12,822 nt of DNA, from contig CAYIEF010000031.1 in assembly GCA_964362365.1 (NCBI GenBank), forward strand, positions 1 to 12,822. The letters run 5' to 3'. The translations under genes were made by a program, and so were the position numbers. Positions within the stretch are counted from its first letter, which is position 1. Every line of letters starts with the position of its first letter. Source of the stretch: JACPIL01 sp964362365. GTDB taxonomy: Archaea; Nanobdellota; Nanobdellia; Woesearchaeales; GW2011-AR9. Positions 6,826 through 11,936 of the stretch are shown piece by piece. A model generated the notes under the pieces. The model was given only the letters and a program-made list of their open reading frames with translations, was not told where the DNA came from and searched no databases.

Positions 6826-6835
6826 TTTATATATT
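6826..6835 (-). promoter_or_regulatory. TATA box of the tRNA-Leu gene
   Basis: AATATATAAA on the minus strand, centred about 31 bp before tRNA nucleotide 1 at 6799. This predicts a leader of a few nucleotides. Confidence 0.6.
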
Positions 6836-6897
6836 CTGCCCGAGGGTGTCCAGTGCAGGAGTGGATATGTTAAAAGACGCCAAAACAAGAAAATTCT

Positions 6898-6980
6898 GGT
6901 AGTGTTAAAATCTGACTGATGAGACTGGCATATTTCTGCTAAAACAGGAGCCATCTTGTCAGTCAAATCTATTCACTACC
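6898..6980. repeat. 83-nt nested palindrome directly after the RM-operon stop
   Basis: Four stems nest in order: GGTAGTG (6898-6904) with CACTACC (6974-6980); TGACTGA (6913-6919) with TCAGTCA (6959-6965); TGGC (6926-6929) with GCCA (6950-6953); and TTCTG (6934-6938) with CAGGA (6945-6949), one pair being a wobble. The loop is CTAAAA. It touches the stop codon (6981-6983) of the last gene of the restriction operon. It could be a 3' mRNA structure, a small RNA, or an element boundary. It is not a tRNA, because no T-arm is present. Confidence 0.65.
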
Positions 6981-7478
6981 TTATATTTTAACAGAAAAAA
7001 TAAATTTTCTTAAATCTTGAGAACGAACTTCTTGAGAGACTATTGATTTCATTTTTTCTAATGAATTTGAAAACTTAGTCCAAGAATCAACTTTTAGTGA
7101 TGGTTGTTTGCCTTTTGCTGTAAATATCTCATGGCTAAATGCTCTAAAAATACCTAAAATTTCCCGTAGCTCTTCTGATGATTTTTTACTAATCCAAACA
7201 TCAATTTTGTTTATTGAGATAAGATAATCGTCTAATGGCTTACTTATATTTTCTTTAAAAGTGACTTCTTTTTCTCCCACATTTGCCGCAGTATTTATCT
7301 TAAAAAAAGCAACCAAAAAATCATTATATGCAGACAAAATAGAATTTGTTCTTATCTCAATTGCTGGCGTAAAAATCCATCTTTTATTTTGATATGTTAT
7401 GCCTATCCATGTTACTATTGCTCCAACAATAGCTCCAGCAATTCCTCCAATTATGGCACTTAAAATCTCATAACCCAT
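6981..7478 (-). CDS. Small membrane-anchored protein of the RM operon
   Basis: Unrecognised 165-aa protein. One N-terminal TM segment (about residues 5-28) has a glycine/alanine zipper pattern (IIGGIAGAIVGAIVTW), followed by a basic YQNKRW stop-transfer. The remainder is a mostly helical soluble domain, probably cytoplasmic, with WISKKSSEELREILGIFRAF near residues 94-113 and no Cys or catalytic motif. Its ATG lies 4 nt after the methyltransferase stop on the same strand, so it is translated from the same mRNA. It has the same AT-rich composition as the RM genes. It might be an accessory or membrane-acting defence component or simple cargo; nothing in the sequence decides this. Confidence 0.7.
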   Translation of the reverse strand: MGYEILSAIIGGIAGAIVGAIVTWIGITYQNKRWIFTPAIEIRTNSILSAYNDFLVAFFKINTAANVGEKEVTFKENISKPLDDYLISINKIDVWISKKSSEELREILGIFRAFSHEIFTAKGKQPSLKVDSWTKFSNSLEKMKSIVSQEVRSQDLRKFIFSVKI

Positions 7479-7482
7479 TTTC

Positions 7483-8508
7483 TCACTTGTTCATAACTTC
7501 CGTAATCGTCTTATGTTTCTTTTTTTCAAGTTTTAATTCGTAATTAATGTACATACCAGGAACCTCATTTTTTAGTTTGTTTTTATCAACAACAATATCT
7601 TTATCTCTTAGAGAATGGAATTTTGCAAAATTCTTATTTACAGAGGTTTTGGATTGTCCATTCTTATTATAATTGTATATATATCCGTTATATTCTTTAG
7701 GTGTGATTTCCTCTAATTTTTTCATGGTTAAATCAACATAATTTTTGTCATTGTCTATCCCGATAAATCCTCTTTTTAATCTCTTTGCCGCTAAAGCTGT
7801 TGTACCTGTGCCCATAAATGGATCAAGTACAATATCATTCTTGTCAGTAACCATTAGAATTAATCTTTCTAATAATGGTTCTGGGAGTTGGCAAGGGTGC
7901 TCATCCCTTCTTTTTTTATGTCTTATTCTATGAATGTCTGTCCAAACATCACTTAAAATTGTTCCAAATGGGTGCATTAAATTTTTCTTTCCACCATAAT
8001 CTTTCATAACTTCTCTGCATTTTAAACATCTCTTGTGTGGATTTCTTAAATCATAAAATTTAAAGTCTTTTTTTGACTTGGTATAATACAATATCCCATA
8101 ATGAGCAGGAAGAAGCGTTTTACCTAATGGGGTGCTCATCGCGTCCCAAGCTATCCAATGTCTAAAAATCATTCCTTGTTTTCTCAAATGGGCGCCATAT
8201 TCTATTAACCATTTAGGAATATTATGTAAAAGTAAAGTACCGTTTGGTTTTAACACTCTTATCATTTCATTAATCCATTTAAAGCACCATTGAAGATATT
8301 CTTCATCTTGTTTTGAATCTTCATAATTTCCATAATCTTTTCGTAGATTAAATGGAGGGTCTGCAAATGCCATATCTACAACGCCAGAGGGGATTTTTTT
8401 CATTTCTTCTAAAACATCGCCCAATATCACTTTATTTAGAAATGGTTCTAACTTTTTATCTTCTTCAGCGTATTCAGGTGACTCAGTAGGCATTTTAGAC
8501 ATTTTCAT
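7483..8508 (-). CDS. Beta-class site-specific DNA methyltransferase (type II RM)
   Basis: Transfers a methyl group from SAM to a base in the host's recognition site, protecting it from the partner nuclease. Motif order is that of the beta class: catalytic DPPFNL (motif IV, residues 50-55) near the N-terminus, and SAM-binding LDPFMGTGTTALAAKR (228-243) near the C-terminus. DPPF favours N6-adenine over N4-cytosine, which usually has SPPY. Between them lie a CxxC pair (CLKC, 161-164) and DEHPCQLPEPLLERLI (202-217), common in this subgroup near the target-recognition region. A tail of about 75 residues after the catalytic core has no known motif. Start candidates are ATG 8508, 8502 or 8493; the first two overlap the end of the upstream nuclease gene, implying coupled translation. 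Specificity cannot be read from sequence. Confidence 0.92.
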   Translation of the reverse strand: MKMSKMPTESPEYAEEDKKLEPFLNKVILGDVLEEMKKIPSGVVDMAFADPPFNLRKDYGNYEDSKQDEEYLQWCFKWINEMIRVLKPNGTLLLHNIPKWLIEYGAHLRKQGMIFRHWIAWDAMSTPLGKTLLPAHYGILYYTKSKKDFKFYDLRNPHKRCLKCREVMKDYGGKKNLMHPFGTILSDVWTDIHRIRHKKRRDEHPCQLPEPLLERLILMVTDKNDIVLDPFMGTGTTALAAKRLKRGFIGIDNDKNYVDLTMKKLEEITPKEYNGYIYNYNKNGQSKTSVNKNFAKFHSLRDKDIVVDKNKLKNEVPGMYINYELKLEKKKHKTITEVMNK

Positions 8509-9472
8509 AACATCCCTTTGATAATTTTTTCTTTAAAAATTCTGTAAATCTTTCAAGTTCCTGCTTATCAAACGTATAAACATCTTTGAAAGCTGAAACA
8601 ATCCGTTTTAAATCCCCCTGTCTTACATACCAACCAATTCCATCAACAAAGCCAATAAATAAAGCATCTGGAAAATTCTTTTCTATTTCCTCTGCAACAG
8701 TCATTTCCGTTTTTGCTTTATCACCCATTCCAGAAGAAGTTGTTACAACATAAGAAGATTCAATAATAATTTCAGGATTTTCCTTATTTGGAATTATAAA
8801 ATCCATAGTTCTTCTTATACCATTAAGCTTTCCCCTAACATATTTTACGCCCAACTCATCAAGAATTGACTCAATAAGTGTTTCAGGATTGTTTTCTTTT
8901 CTTGCACTATATGATCCTTTAACTTTATACCTAACAATAGTATCAATCAAAGATTCCATTTTAAAACTTAATTTGTTTATATCTAACTTCTTATATTCAA
9001 ACAGAGGCAAAGCCTTTCTTAAAGCTCTTATTGTTGATCCTTCAAAAAGAAGATTAACCATTCCTTCCGCTACTTTTTTATTCTTTTTCACTAATGAGTC
9101 AATTTTAGATAAAGTCCATTCATTTGAGAAATCTTCATTAGGCCATGAGGATTTATTTATTAACTTATTTAATGCACTATCCTCATAAACTCTTACAAAA
9201 GTTACTAATCTTAATAACATCTCTTTTGAAAATCCAACGAGTGTTAATAATGCCTGTAAACCATAATCATTTTTTGTTATAAAATTAACAAATACTTCCT
9301 TCTTTAATCCTTTATTATCAACTTCATTCTTTAAAATTAAGAGAGATTGATTTACAGAAGTAACAAAAGATTCCCAAGACTCCTCAAATTCATCATTGTG
9401 AAAGAAAAAAGTGTTTTTATCAATTACTATATCAAACTTCTCTGAATTATTAGGAAATTTAAGATTGACCAT
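8495..9472 (-). CDS. Putative type II restriction endonuclease
   Basis: Probable partner nuclease of the methyltransferase, judged from position and a PD-(D/E)XK-like C-terminal half. Helical N-terminal region (1-190). Then ETLIESILDELGVKYVRGK (197-215), where E201 fits the motif's leading helix; RRTMDFIIP with D224; and IIIESSY with E238, followed by TTSSGMGDKAKTE, a spacing resembling DpnII/MboI-type enzymes that have E-x-N/S instead of E-x-K. FVDGIGWYVRQGDLKRIV (275-292) also recalls that group. The substitution of the usual Lys makes the active-site assignment tentative. An AGAGGT Shine-Dalgarno (9480-9485) precedes the ATG. The start overlaps the RHH gene by 14 nt and the end overlaps the methyltransferase by 14 nt. 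AT-rich, consistent with transfer. Confidence 0.72.
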   Translation of the reverse strand: MVNLKFPNNSEKFDIVIDKNTFFFHNDEFEESWESFVTSVNQSLLILKNEVDNKGLKKEVFVNFITKNDYGLQALLTLVGFSKEMLLRLVTFVRVYEDSALNKLINKSSWPNEDFSNEWTLSKIDSLVKKNKKVAEGMVNLLFEGSTIRALRKALPLFEYKKLDINKLSFKMESLIDTIVRYKVKGSYSARKENNPETLIESILDELGVKYVRGKLNGIRRTMDFIIPNKENPEIIIESSYVVTTSSGMGDKAKTEMTVAEEIEKNFPDALFIGFVDGIGWYVRQGDLKRIVSAFKDVYTFDKQELERFTEFLKKKLSKGCYENV

Positions 9473-9608
9473 TATCTTTACCTCTTATTTTTAATAACAT
9501 AAATTTTTCAACGGTTTTTGATACAACAAGACCGTTTGATTTGCAGTAAGATTTAAAATCATCATAAATTTTTTCATCAATATTTAATGTGACTTTCTTT
9601 AAATCCAT
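9459..9608 (-). CDS. Ribbon-helix-helix (CopG/Arc-like) regulator, 49 aa
   Basis: A short gene at the head of the restriction operon. The protein opens KKVTLNIDEKIYDDFKSYC, the classic RHH strand (alternating K-V-T-L-N-I) followed by helix A. It continues with the turn SNGLVVSKTVEKFMLLK as helix B, and ends soon after (residue 49), a typical full length for an RHH dimer-forming repressor. A strong GGGGGAG Shine-Dalgarno sits 4 nt before the ATG. It overlaps the nuclease start by 14 nt. Expected role, inferred: autorepression of the operon, giving methylation time to precede cleavage, as C proteins do in bacterial RM systems. The phased repeats in the promoter are its likely target. The fold is fairly clear; the role is inference. 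Confidence 0.8.
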   Translation of the reverse strand: MDLKKVTLNIDEKIYDDFKSYCKSNGLVVSKTVEKFMLLKIRGKDNGQS

Positions 9609-9612
9609 CTTA

Positions 9613-9619
9613 CTCCCCC
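9613..9619 (-). promoter_or_regulatory. Strong Shine-Dalgarno of the RHH gene
   Basis: GGGGGAG, 4 nt before the ATG at 9608. It is stronger than anything before the other genes here, which rely on leaderless starts. Confidence 0.6.
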
Positions 9620-9622
9620 TTG

Positions 9623-9639
9623 CTGTATAATACTGTATA
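9623..9639 (-). promoter_or_regulatory. Candidate operator: two CTGTATA repeats 10 bp apart
   Basis: On the plus strand CTGTATA occurs at 9623-9629 and again at 9633-9639, exactly one helical turn apart. The overlap contains the odd palindrome ATACTGTAT (9630-9638). It lies between the TATA box and the RHH start codon, over the predicted transcription start, where a bound protein would block initiation. RHH proteins typically bind such phased half-sites. Confidence 0.5.
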
Positions 9640-9645
9640 TGGTCA

Positions 9646-9655
9646 CCTATATAAA
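9646..9655 (-). promoter_or_regulatory. TATA box of the RM operon
   Basis: TTTATATAGG on the minus strand. Predicted transcription start is near 9624-9627, leaving a leader of about 16-19 nt with the Shine-Dalgarno, unlike the leaderless neighbours. Confidence 0.55.
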
Positions 9656-9680
9656 GTTATCCATTTTAAGGCACAATTCG

Positions 9681-9821
9681 AAAAGTGAGTGATTTTGCTC
9701 GTTTTTGTTATTAGCTTTGGCGAGTAGTTAAGGAAGGTTAAGGAATATTCTCGTTTTAAGCTCCTATCTGCCGCATTTCTTGTAAGTTCAAAAATAGAAC
9801 TAAGAAAAAAGTGAGTGATTT
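9681..9821. repeat. 15-bp direct repeat pair, AAAAGTGAGTGATTT
   Basis: Identical copies at 9681-9695 and 9807-9821, start to start 126 bp. The sequences beyond the repeats differ, so this is not a duplication of a larger unit. It could be protein-binding sites or a target-site-like duplication flanking a short insert. Confidence 0.7.
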
Positions 9822-9839
9822 GGGAAATGCATCACTCAC
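9811..9839. repeat. Perfect 9-bp inverted repeat GTGAGTGAT / ATCACTCAC
   Basis: Arms 9811-9819 and 9831-9839 with an 11-nt spacer. The left arm is part of the second copy of the direct repeat, so the motif GTGAGTGAT occurs three times (two direct, one inverted). Confidence 0.7.
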
Positions 9840-9878
9840 AAAACGGATAGTGCCCATTTTAACGGAAATCCCCCCACT

Positions 9879-9901
9879 CTTCTTTTTTCAAAAAAAAGAA
9901 G
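9879..9901. terminator. T/A-rich hairpin, possible terminator
   Basis: CTTCTTTTTT (9879-9888) pairs perfectly with AAAAAAGAAG (9892-9901) around loop CAA. The T runs would end transcription on either strand, but no upstream plus-strand gene is evident, so it could serve an unrecognised RNA. Confidence 0.4.
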
Positions 9902-9950
9902 CAAAAAACGGCGGCGGAAACCCCCATAAAAAACTATAGACACGACGACT

Positions 9951-9987
9951 TTGATTTTTTCCTGCGGAATGTTGCACTAAAAATCAA
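9951..9987. repeat. Inverted repeat TTGATTTTT / AAAAATCAA
   Basis: A perfect 9-bp stem (9951-9959 with 9979-9987) with a smaller TGC/GCA stem inside. It is one of the four consecutive hairpins of the non-coding tract. Confidence 0.6.
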
Positions 9988-9995
9988 TCCCTATC

Positions 9996-10041
9996 GGGAG
10001 AATATAACAGCGATTCGCATATGTTATACTCAATTCTTCCC
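9996..10041. repeat. Composite hairpin after the micropeptide stop
   Basis: GGGAGAAT (9996-10003) pairs with ATTCTTCCC (10033-10041) with one bulged base. Inside, ATAACA pairs with TGTTAT (10004-10009 and 10022-10027) and GCG (10010-10012) with CGC (10016-10018). On the minus strand it begins immediately after the micropeptide stop codon, so it may form the 3' end of the thioredoxin operon mRNA. Confidence 0.55.
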
Positions 10042-10119
10042 CTAACTCAGCAAAATCTCCCAAATGGTCAACCCTCCAAGAGCTACAATAAAAAGAAAAA
10101 GTAATATTTTCCAGATCAT
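10042..10119 (-). CDS. Single-TM micropeptide, 25 aa
   Basis: The ATG lies 2 nt after the stop of the thioredoxin-fusion gene on the same strand. The frame encodes MIWK, then about 18 hydrophobic residues (LLFLFIVALGGLTIW), ending EILLS and a TAG stop. That is one membrane span with a small-residue GG in the middle. The position right behind an envelope thiol-redox gene, and a hairpin beginning at its stop codon, argue for a real translated tail cistron rather than chance. Its size makes it easy to miss in automated annotation. It could stabilise or tether the membrane partners upstream. A chance hydrophobic frame in T-rich DNA cannot be excluded. Confidence 0.4.
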   Translation of the reverse strand: MIWKILLFLFIVALGGLTIWEILLS

Positions 10120-10121
10120 CT

Positions 10122-10592
10122 TTAAGGTAATGCGCATCCAGTTTTCTCTGCCAGTTGCTGCGGACTCAGCACCGCATTCATCATTGTCCCATCCGCAAAT
10201 TCCCAGGTGGGATAACCTTCAATCTTTTTGTTGATGCAGATGGCAGTTTGCCCCTTACCATTAGGTGTCGAACATTCTACATACGGCAGCAACTTCGCTG
10301 ACTTTCCAAACAATTGTTTTTGCTGTCCGCAGTGCGGGCACCAAAATGCTCCATAAAAGGTAGCGCCTTTTTCACCCAAACATTGCGCCAAAGCATCGTA
10401 CTTTCCTGGATTATTTGCGGTAGAGTACAGCCATATTGCCAGTAATGTTACTACTGCTATAATACCAGCATACCAGTAATATTTCTTCTTCACCACAAAC
10501 TTCTTTCTGGCCGCGCCATGTTTTTCTTCCCGATGATGCTGCAATCCCTCGTTCGAATTAAATTCCTTTCCGCAATCTGTACATTGAACCAT
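10122..10592 (-). CDS. C2H2 zinc finger-TM-thioredoxin fusion, membrane thiol oxidoreductase
   Basis: Three modules. First, a classical zinc finger with C4, C7, H20 and H25 (CTDCGKEFNSNEGLQHHREEKH). Second, a basic linker and one TM span (about 38-56). Third, a thioredoxin-fold domain (about 64-156) with FWCPHC (C85, C88) and cis-proline GYPTW (P128). The C-terminal domain closely recalls the thioredoxin partner fused to bacterial/archaeal VKOR (GAFWCPHC, LFGKSAKLLPYVEC, GYPTWEF), which oxidises or isomerises exported thiols. With the positive residues on the inner side, the finger should face the cytosol and CPHC the outside. Additional Cys at 71, 107, 119 and 153. The start overlaps the stop of the upstream gene by 1 nt (TAATG), so the two are translationally coupled. 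No VKOR partner is in the window. Confidence 0.85.
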   Translation of the reverse strand: MVQCTDCGKEFNSNEGLQHHREEKHGAARKKFVVKKKYYWYAGIIAVVTLLAIWLYSTANNPGKYDALAQCLGEKGATFYGAFWCPHCGQQKQLFGKSAKLLPYVECSTPNGKGQTAICINKKIEGYPTWEFADGTMMNAVLSPQQLAEKTGCALP

Positions 10593-11320
10593 TATTCCAC
10601 CTCACAAGTCTCTCCAACACAAGTTGCCTCTTCCGGCGGAGCGCCTTTTTCAGGACAAGTTAACGAATAAATACACGCTTCGTCTGTAACTGAATCAATC
10701 TGTCTTTTTATTCCTTCCTCCGATTCATCGCCATAGCTTAACAAAATTTTATCTTCATCTTGAATATCATAATCCGCAAATTCATCATTATGCTTTCCAT
10801 TCACGTACATTTTTAATTCTTTATCTCCTTCATTGCAATAAGAAATTCCGTTATCCAAGCTCAAACAAGTATCGGTTAATTTCATGCCCAGCGTTTCCAG
10901 AAAAAATCCCAGAGTAATTCCGGATGCATGCTTGTGGATTATATTTCCCTTCATATCATGGAAGTGTGCAAAGTTGCTCAACGATTTATTTTCCATAGAC
11001 ATGTATTTCTCTTGAGAAAAATTATATCGTTCACCGTTGATGTAGAGGGCAAAATCCGCATGATAGTGTATGCCTCCAACTACTCCTATCTCTGGAGCTC
11101 CAGATTCTAGGAGTACTTTTCCTATGGCTACTGCTGCCACAATGATTATTCCCAGAATAAGTAGCTTTTTGCTAGTCTTTAACAATATATACGCCAACAA
11201 CGTTAAGCCTGCACCAATTATATACCAGTCATACTTCTGCCAGAGTGTTGGTTCTCCGTGGGCAAGAGCAAACGAAATCAATAATAAAAACAGCCCAAAG
11301 ACCACTACTTTTTTACTCAT
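10592..11320 (-). CDS. Membrane protein with His/Cys-rich extracytoplasmic domain
   Basis: Family not named here. Residues 5-20 form a signal peptide or first TM (ending ALAHGE), with TM segments at about 33-48 and 52-70. The remaining 170 residues should lie outside. That domain has clustered His (HYH 85-87, HFH 119-121, HKH 129-131) able to bind a metal, a middle with LYINGERYNF and MYVNGKHNDEF repeats of one beta motif, and six Cys (152, 162, 216, 222, 234, 239), all after the last TM. The even Cys count suggests three disulfides, matching the coupled downstream thioredoxin. It could be that enzyme's substrate or partner, or a copper/zinc-handling protein. A TATA box at 11341-11350 supports the ATG. 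Confidence 0.75.
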   Translation of the reverse strand: MSKKVVVFGLFLLLISFALAHGEPTLWQKYDWYIIGAGLTLLAYILLKTSKKLLILGIIIVAAVAIGKVLLESGAPEIGVVGGIHYHADFALYINGERYNFSQEKYMSMENKSLSNFAHFHDMKGNIIHKHASGITLGFFLETLGMKLTDTCLSLDNGISYCNEGDKELKMYVNGKHNDEFADYDIQDEDKILLSYGDESEEGIKRQIDSVTDEACIYSLTCPEKGAPPEEATCVGETCEVE

Positions 11321-11340
11321 GCCTGATCACAAACTATTGC

Positions 11341-11350
11341 TCTTTATAAG
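11341..11350 (-). promoter_or_regulatory. TATA-like box of the thioredoxin operon
   Basis: CTTATAAAGA on the minus strand, centred about 25 bp before the ATG at 11320. It would drive the His/Cys protein, the thioredoxin fusion and the micropeptide. Confidence 0.55.
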
Positions 11351-11398
11351 CATTGCTTTAGGGTGGAACTAAATCCATCCCACCAACGACGAGAAAAA

Positions 11399-11845
11399 TT
11401 AATCATTCTTTTTAATTATAATCTCCAAGGGAGATAAGAACGGCTCATGCTTCTCCTGCCAGTTTTTATCAGCGCTTTTGGCCTTTTCTTGTTGCAGCCG
11501 CTCATAAACCCATTGGGCAACTTTCTTGGCGTGCTCGCGGTGTTCTTCTCCTATTTTATCATGCTCAAATTGTTCCGTTCTATCCGCCCAACTAAATCCG
11601 GGCTTGGTAAAATCCCGATCATAGTATGATGCATAAGTTAAATTTCCCGATTTGTAATCAAAATTATAACAGCAAGTTTTCTCGGAACTGGTGACAAAAC
11701 CCTTCCCTTTTACTTTTTGACATTCTACAGAACAAAAGAAGACAGCTAAAGTAGTAGGGAGATGCCGTTCCTTATAGATAACCTCTAAACCGCATCTATA
11801 GATGAAATCTGTTGAAAGAGTCTTAAAAAACAATGTTTTAGGCAT
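11399..11845 (-). CDS. Hypothetical Cys-containing protein, 148 aa
   Basis: Unrecognised and soluble. Five Cys lie in the N-terminal 60 residues (C18, C38, C42, C58, C59), with FFCSVEC as C-x3-C; together with nearby H28 they could form a zinc site. The middle is Tyr- and Asp-rich (YDRDFTKPGFSWADRTEQFEHD). The C-terminal half is a charged, probably long helix (EEHREHAKKVAQWVYERLQQEKAKSADK). A TATA-like box at 11864-11875 on the minus strand matches the ATG at 11845. It is divergent from adenylate kinase with overlapping promoters, so the two may be balanced by competition. Function unknown. Confidence 0.65.
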   Translation of the reverse strand: MPKTLFFKTLSTDFIYRCGLEVIYKERHLPTTLAVFFCSVECQKVKGKGFVTSSEKTCCYNFDYKSGNLTYASYYDRDFTKPGFSWADRTEQFEHDKIGEEHREHAKKVAQWVYERLQQEKAKSADKNWQEKHEPFLSPLEIIIKKND

Positions 11846-11863
11846 AAAGCCTTAGTCATTTAT

Positions 11864-11918
11864 GGATATAAAAACATTATCCCAAACAATTAAGTATTTA
11901 TATATTAACTATTTTAAT
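11864..11918. promoter_or_regulatory. Divergent promoter region, 148-aa gene and adenylate kinase
   Basis: Minus-strand TTTTATATCC (11866-11875 region) serves the 148-aa gene. On the plus strand TTTATATA (11897-11904) and ATTTTAAT (11911-11918) are two candidate boxes for the ATG at 11937; the second gives a leaderless start and the first a short leader containing GGAGAAGGG. Confidence 0.45.
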
Positions 11919-11936
11919 AGGGAGAAGGGTTTGTGC

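Larger units (their letters stand above)
9661..10041. other. Non-coding, hairpin-rich tract
   Basis: No convincing reading frame in either direction. It contains a 15-bp direct repeat (9681-9695, 9807-9821), a tandem GTTAAGGAA near 9727-9746, a small AGTTC/GAACT hairpin (9785-9801) and four larger hairpins (9811-9839, 9879-9901, 9951-9987, 9996-10041). Patches of C and G (for example ACGGCGGCGG near 9908) stand out against the AT-rich operon. It may be a structured RNA locus or remnants of a mobile element between the RM operon promoter and the thioredoxin operon end. Confidence 0.6.

Noticed and set aside
6911..6924. Box C/D guide RNA, from CTGACTGATGA
   Set aside because: It resembles a D'-C' pair, but no outer C box (RTGATGA) or D box (CTGA) lies at the needed spacing.
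6676..6966. A 96-codon minus-strand open frame across the tRNA
   Set aside because: It begins with TTG inside the 83-nt palindrome and runs through the whole tRNA-Leu gene, so it is a chance frame.
6898..6980. A second tRNA, from the 7-bp outer stem followed by A
   Set aside because: There is no T-arm (no TTC loop), no D-arm and no anticodon arm; the interior forms one continuous rod.
9681..9839. CRISPR array
   Set aside because: Only two direct copies of a 15-bp repeat, 126 bp apart, with no regular spacers and no cas genes.
11862..11936. 25-residue N-terminal extension of adenylate kinase
   Set aside because: The extension overlaps the likely promoter and lacks family similarity; the P-loop is at the usual position from ATG 11937.
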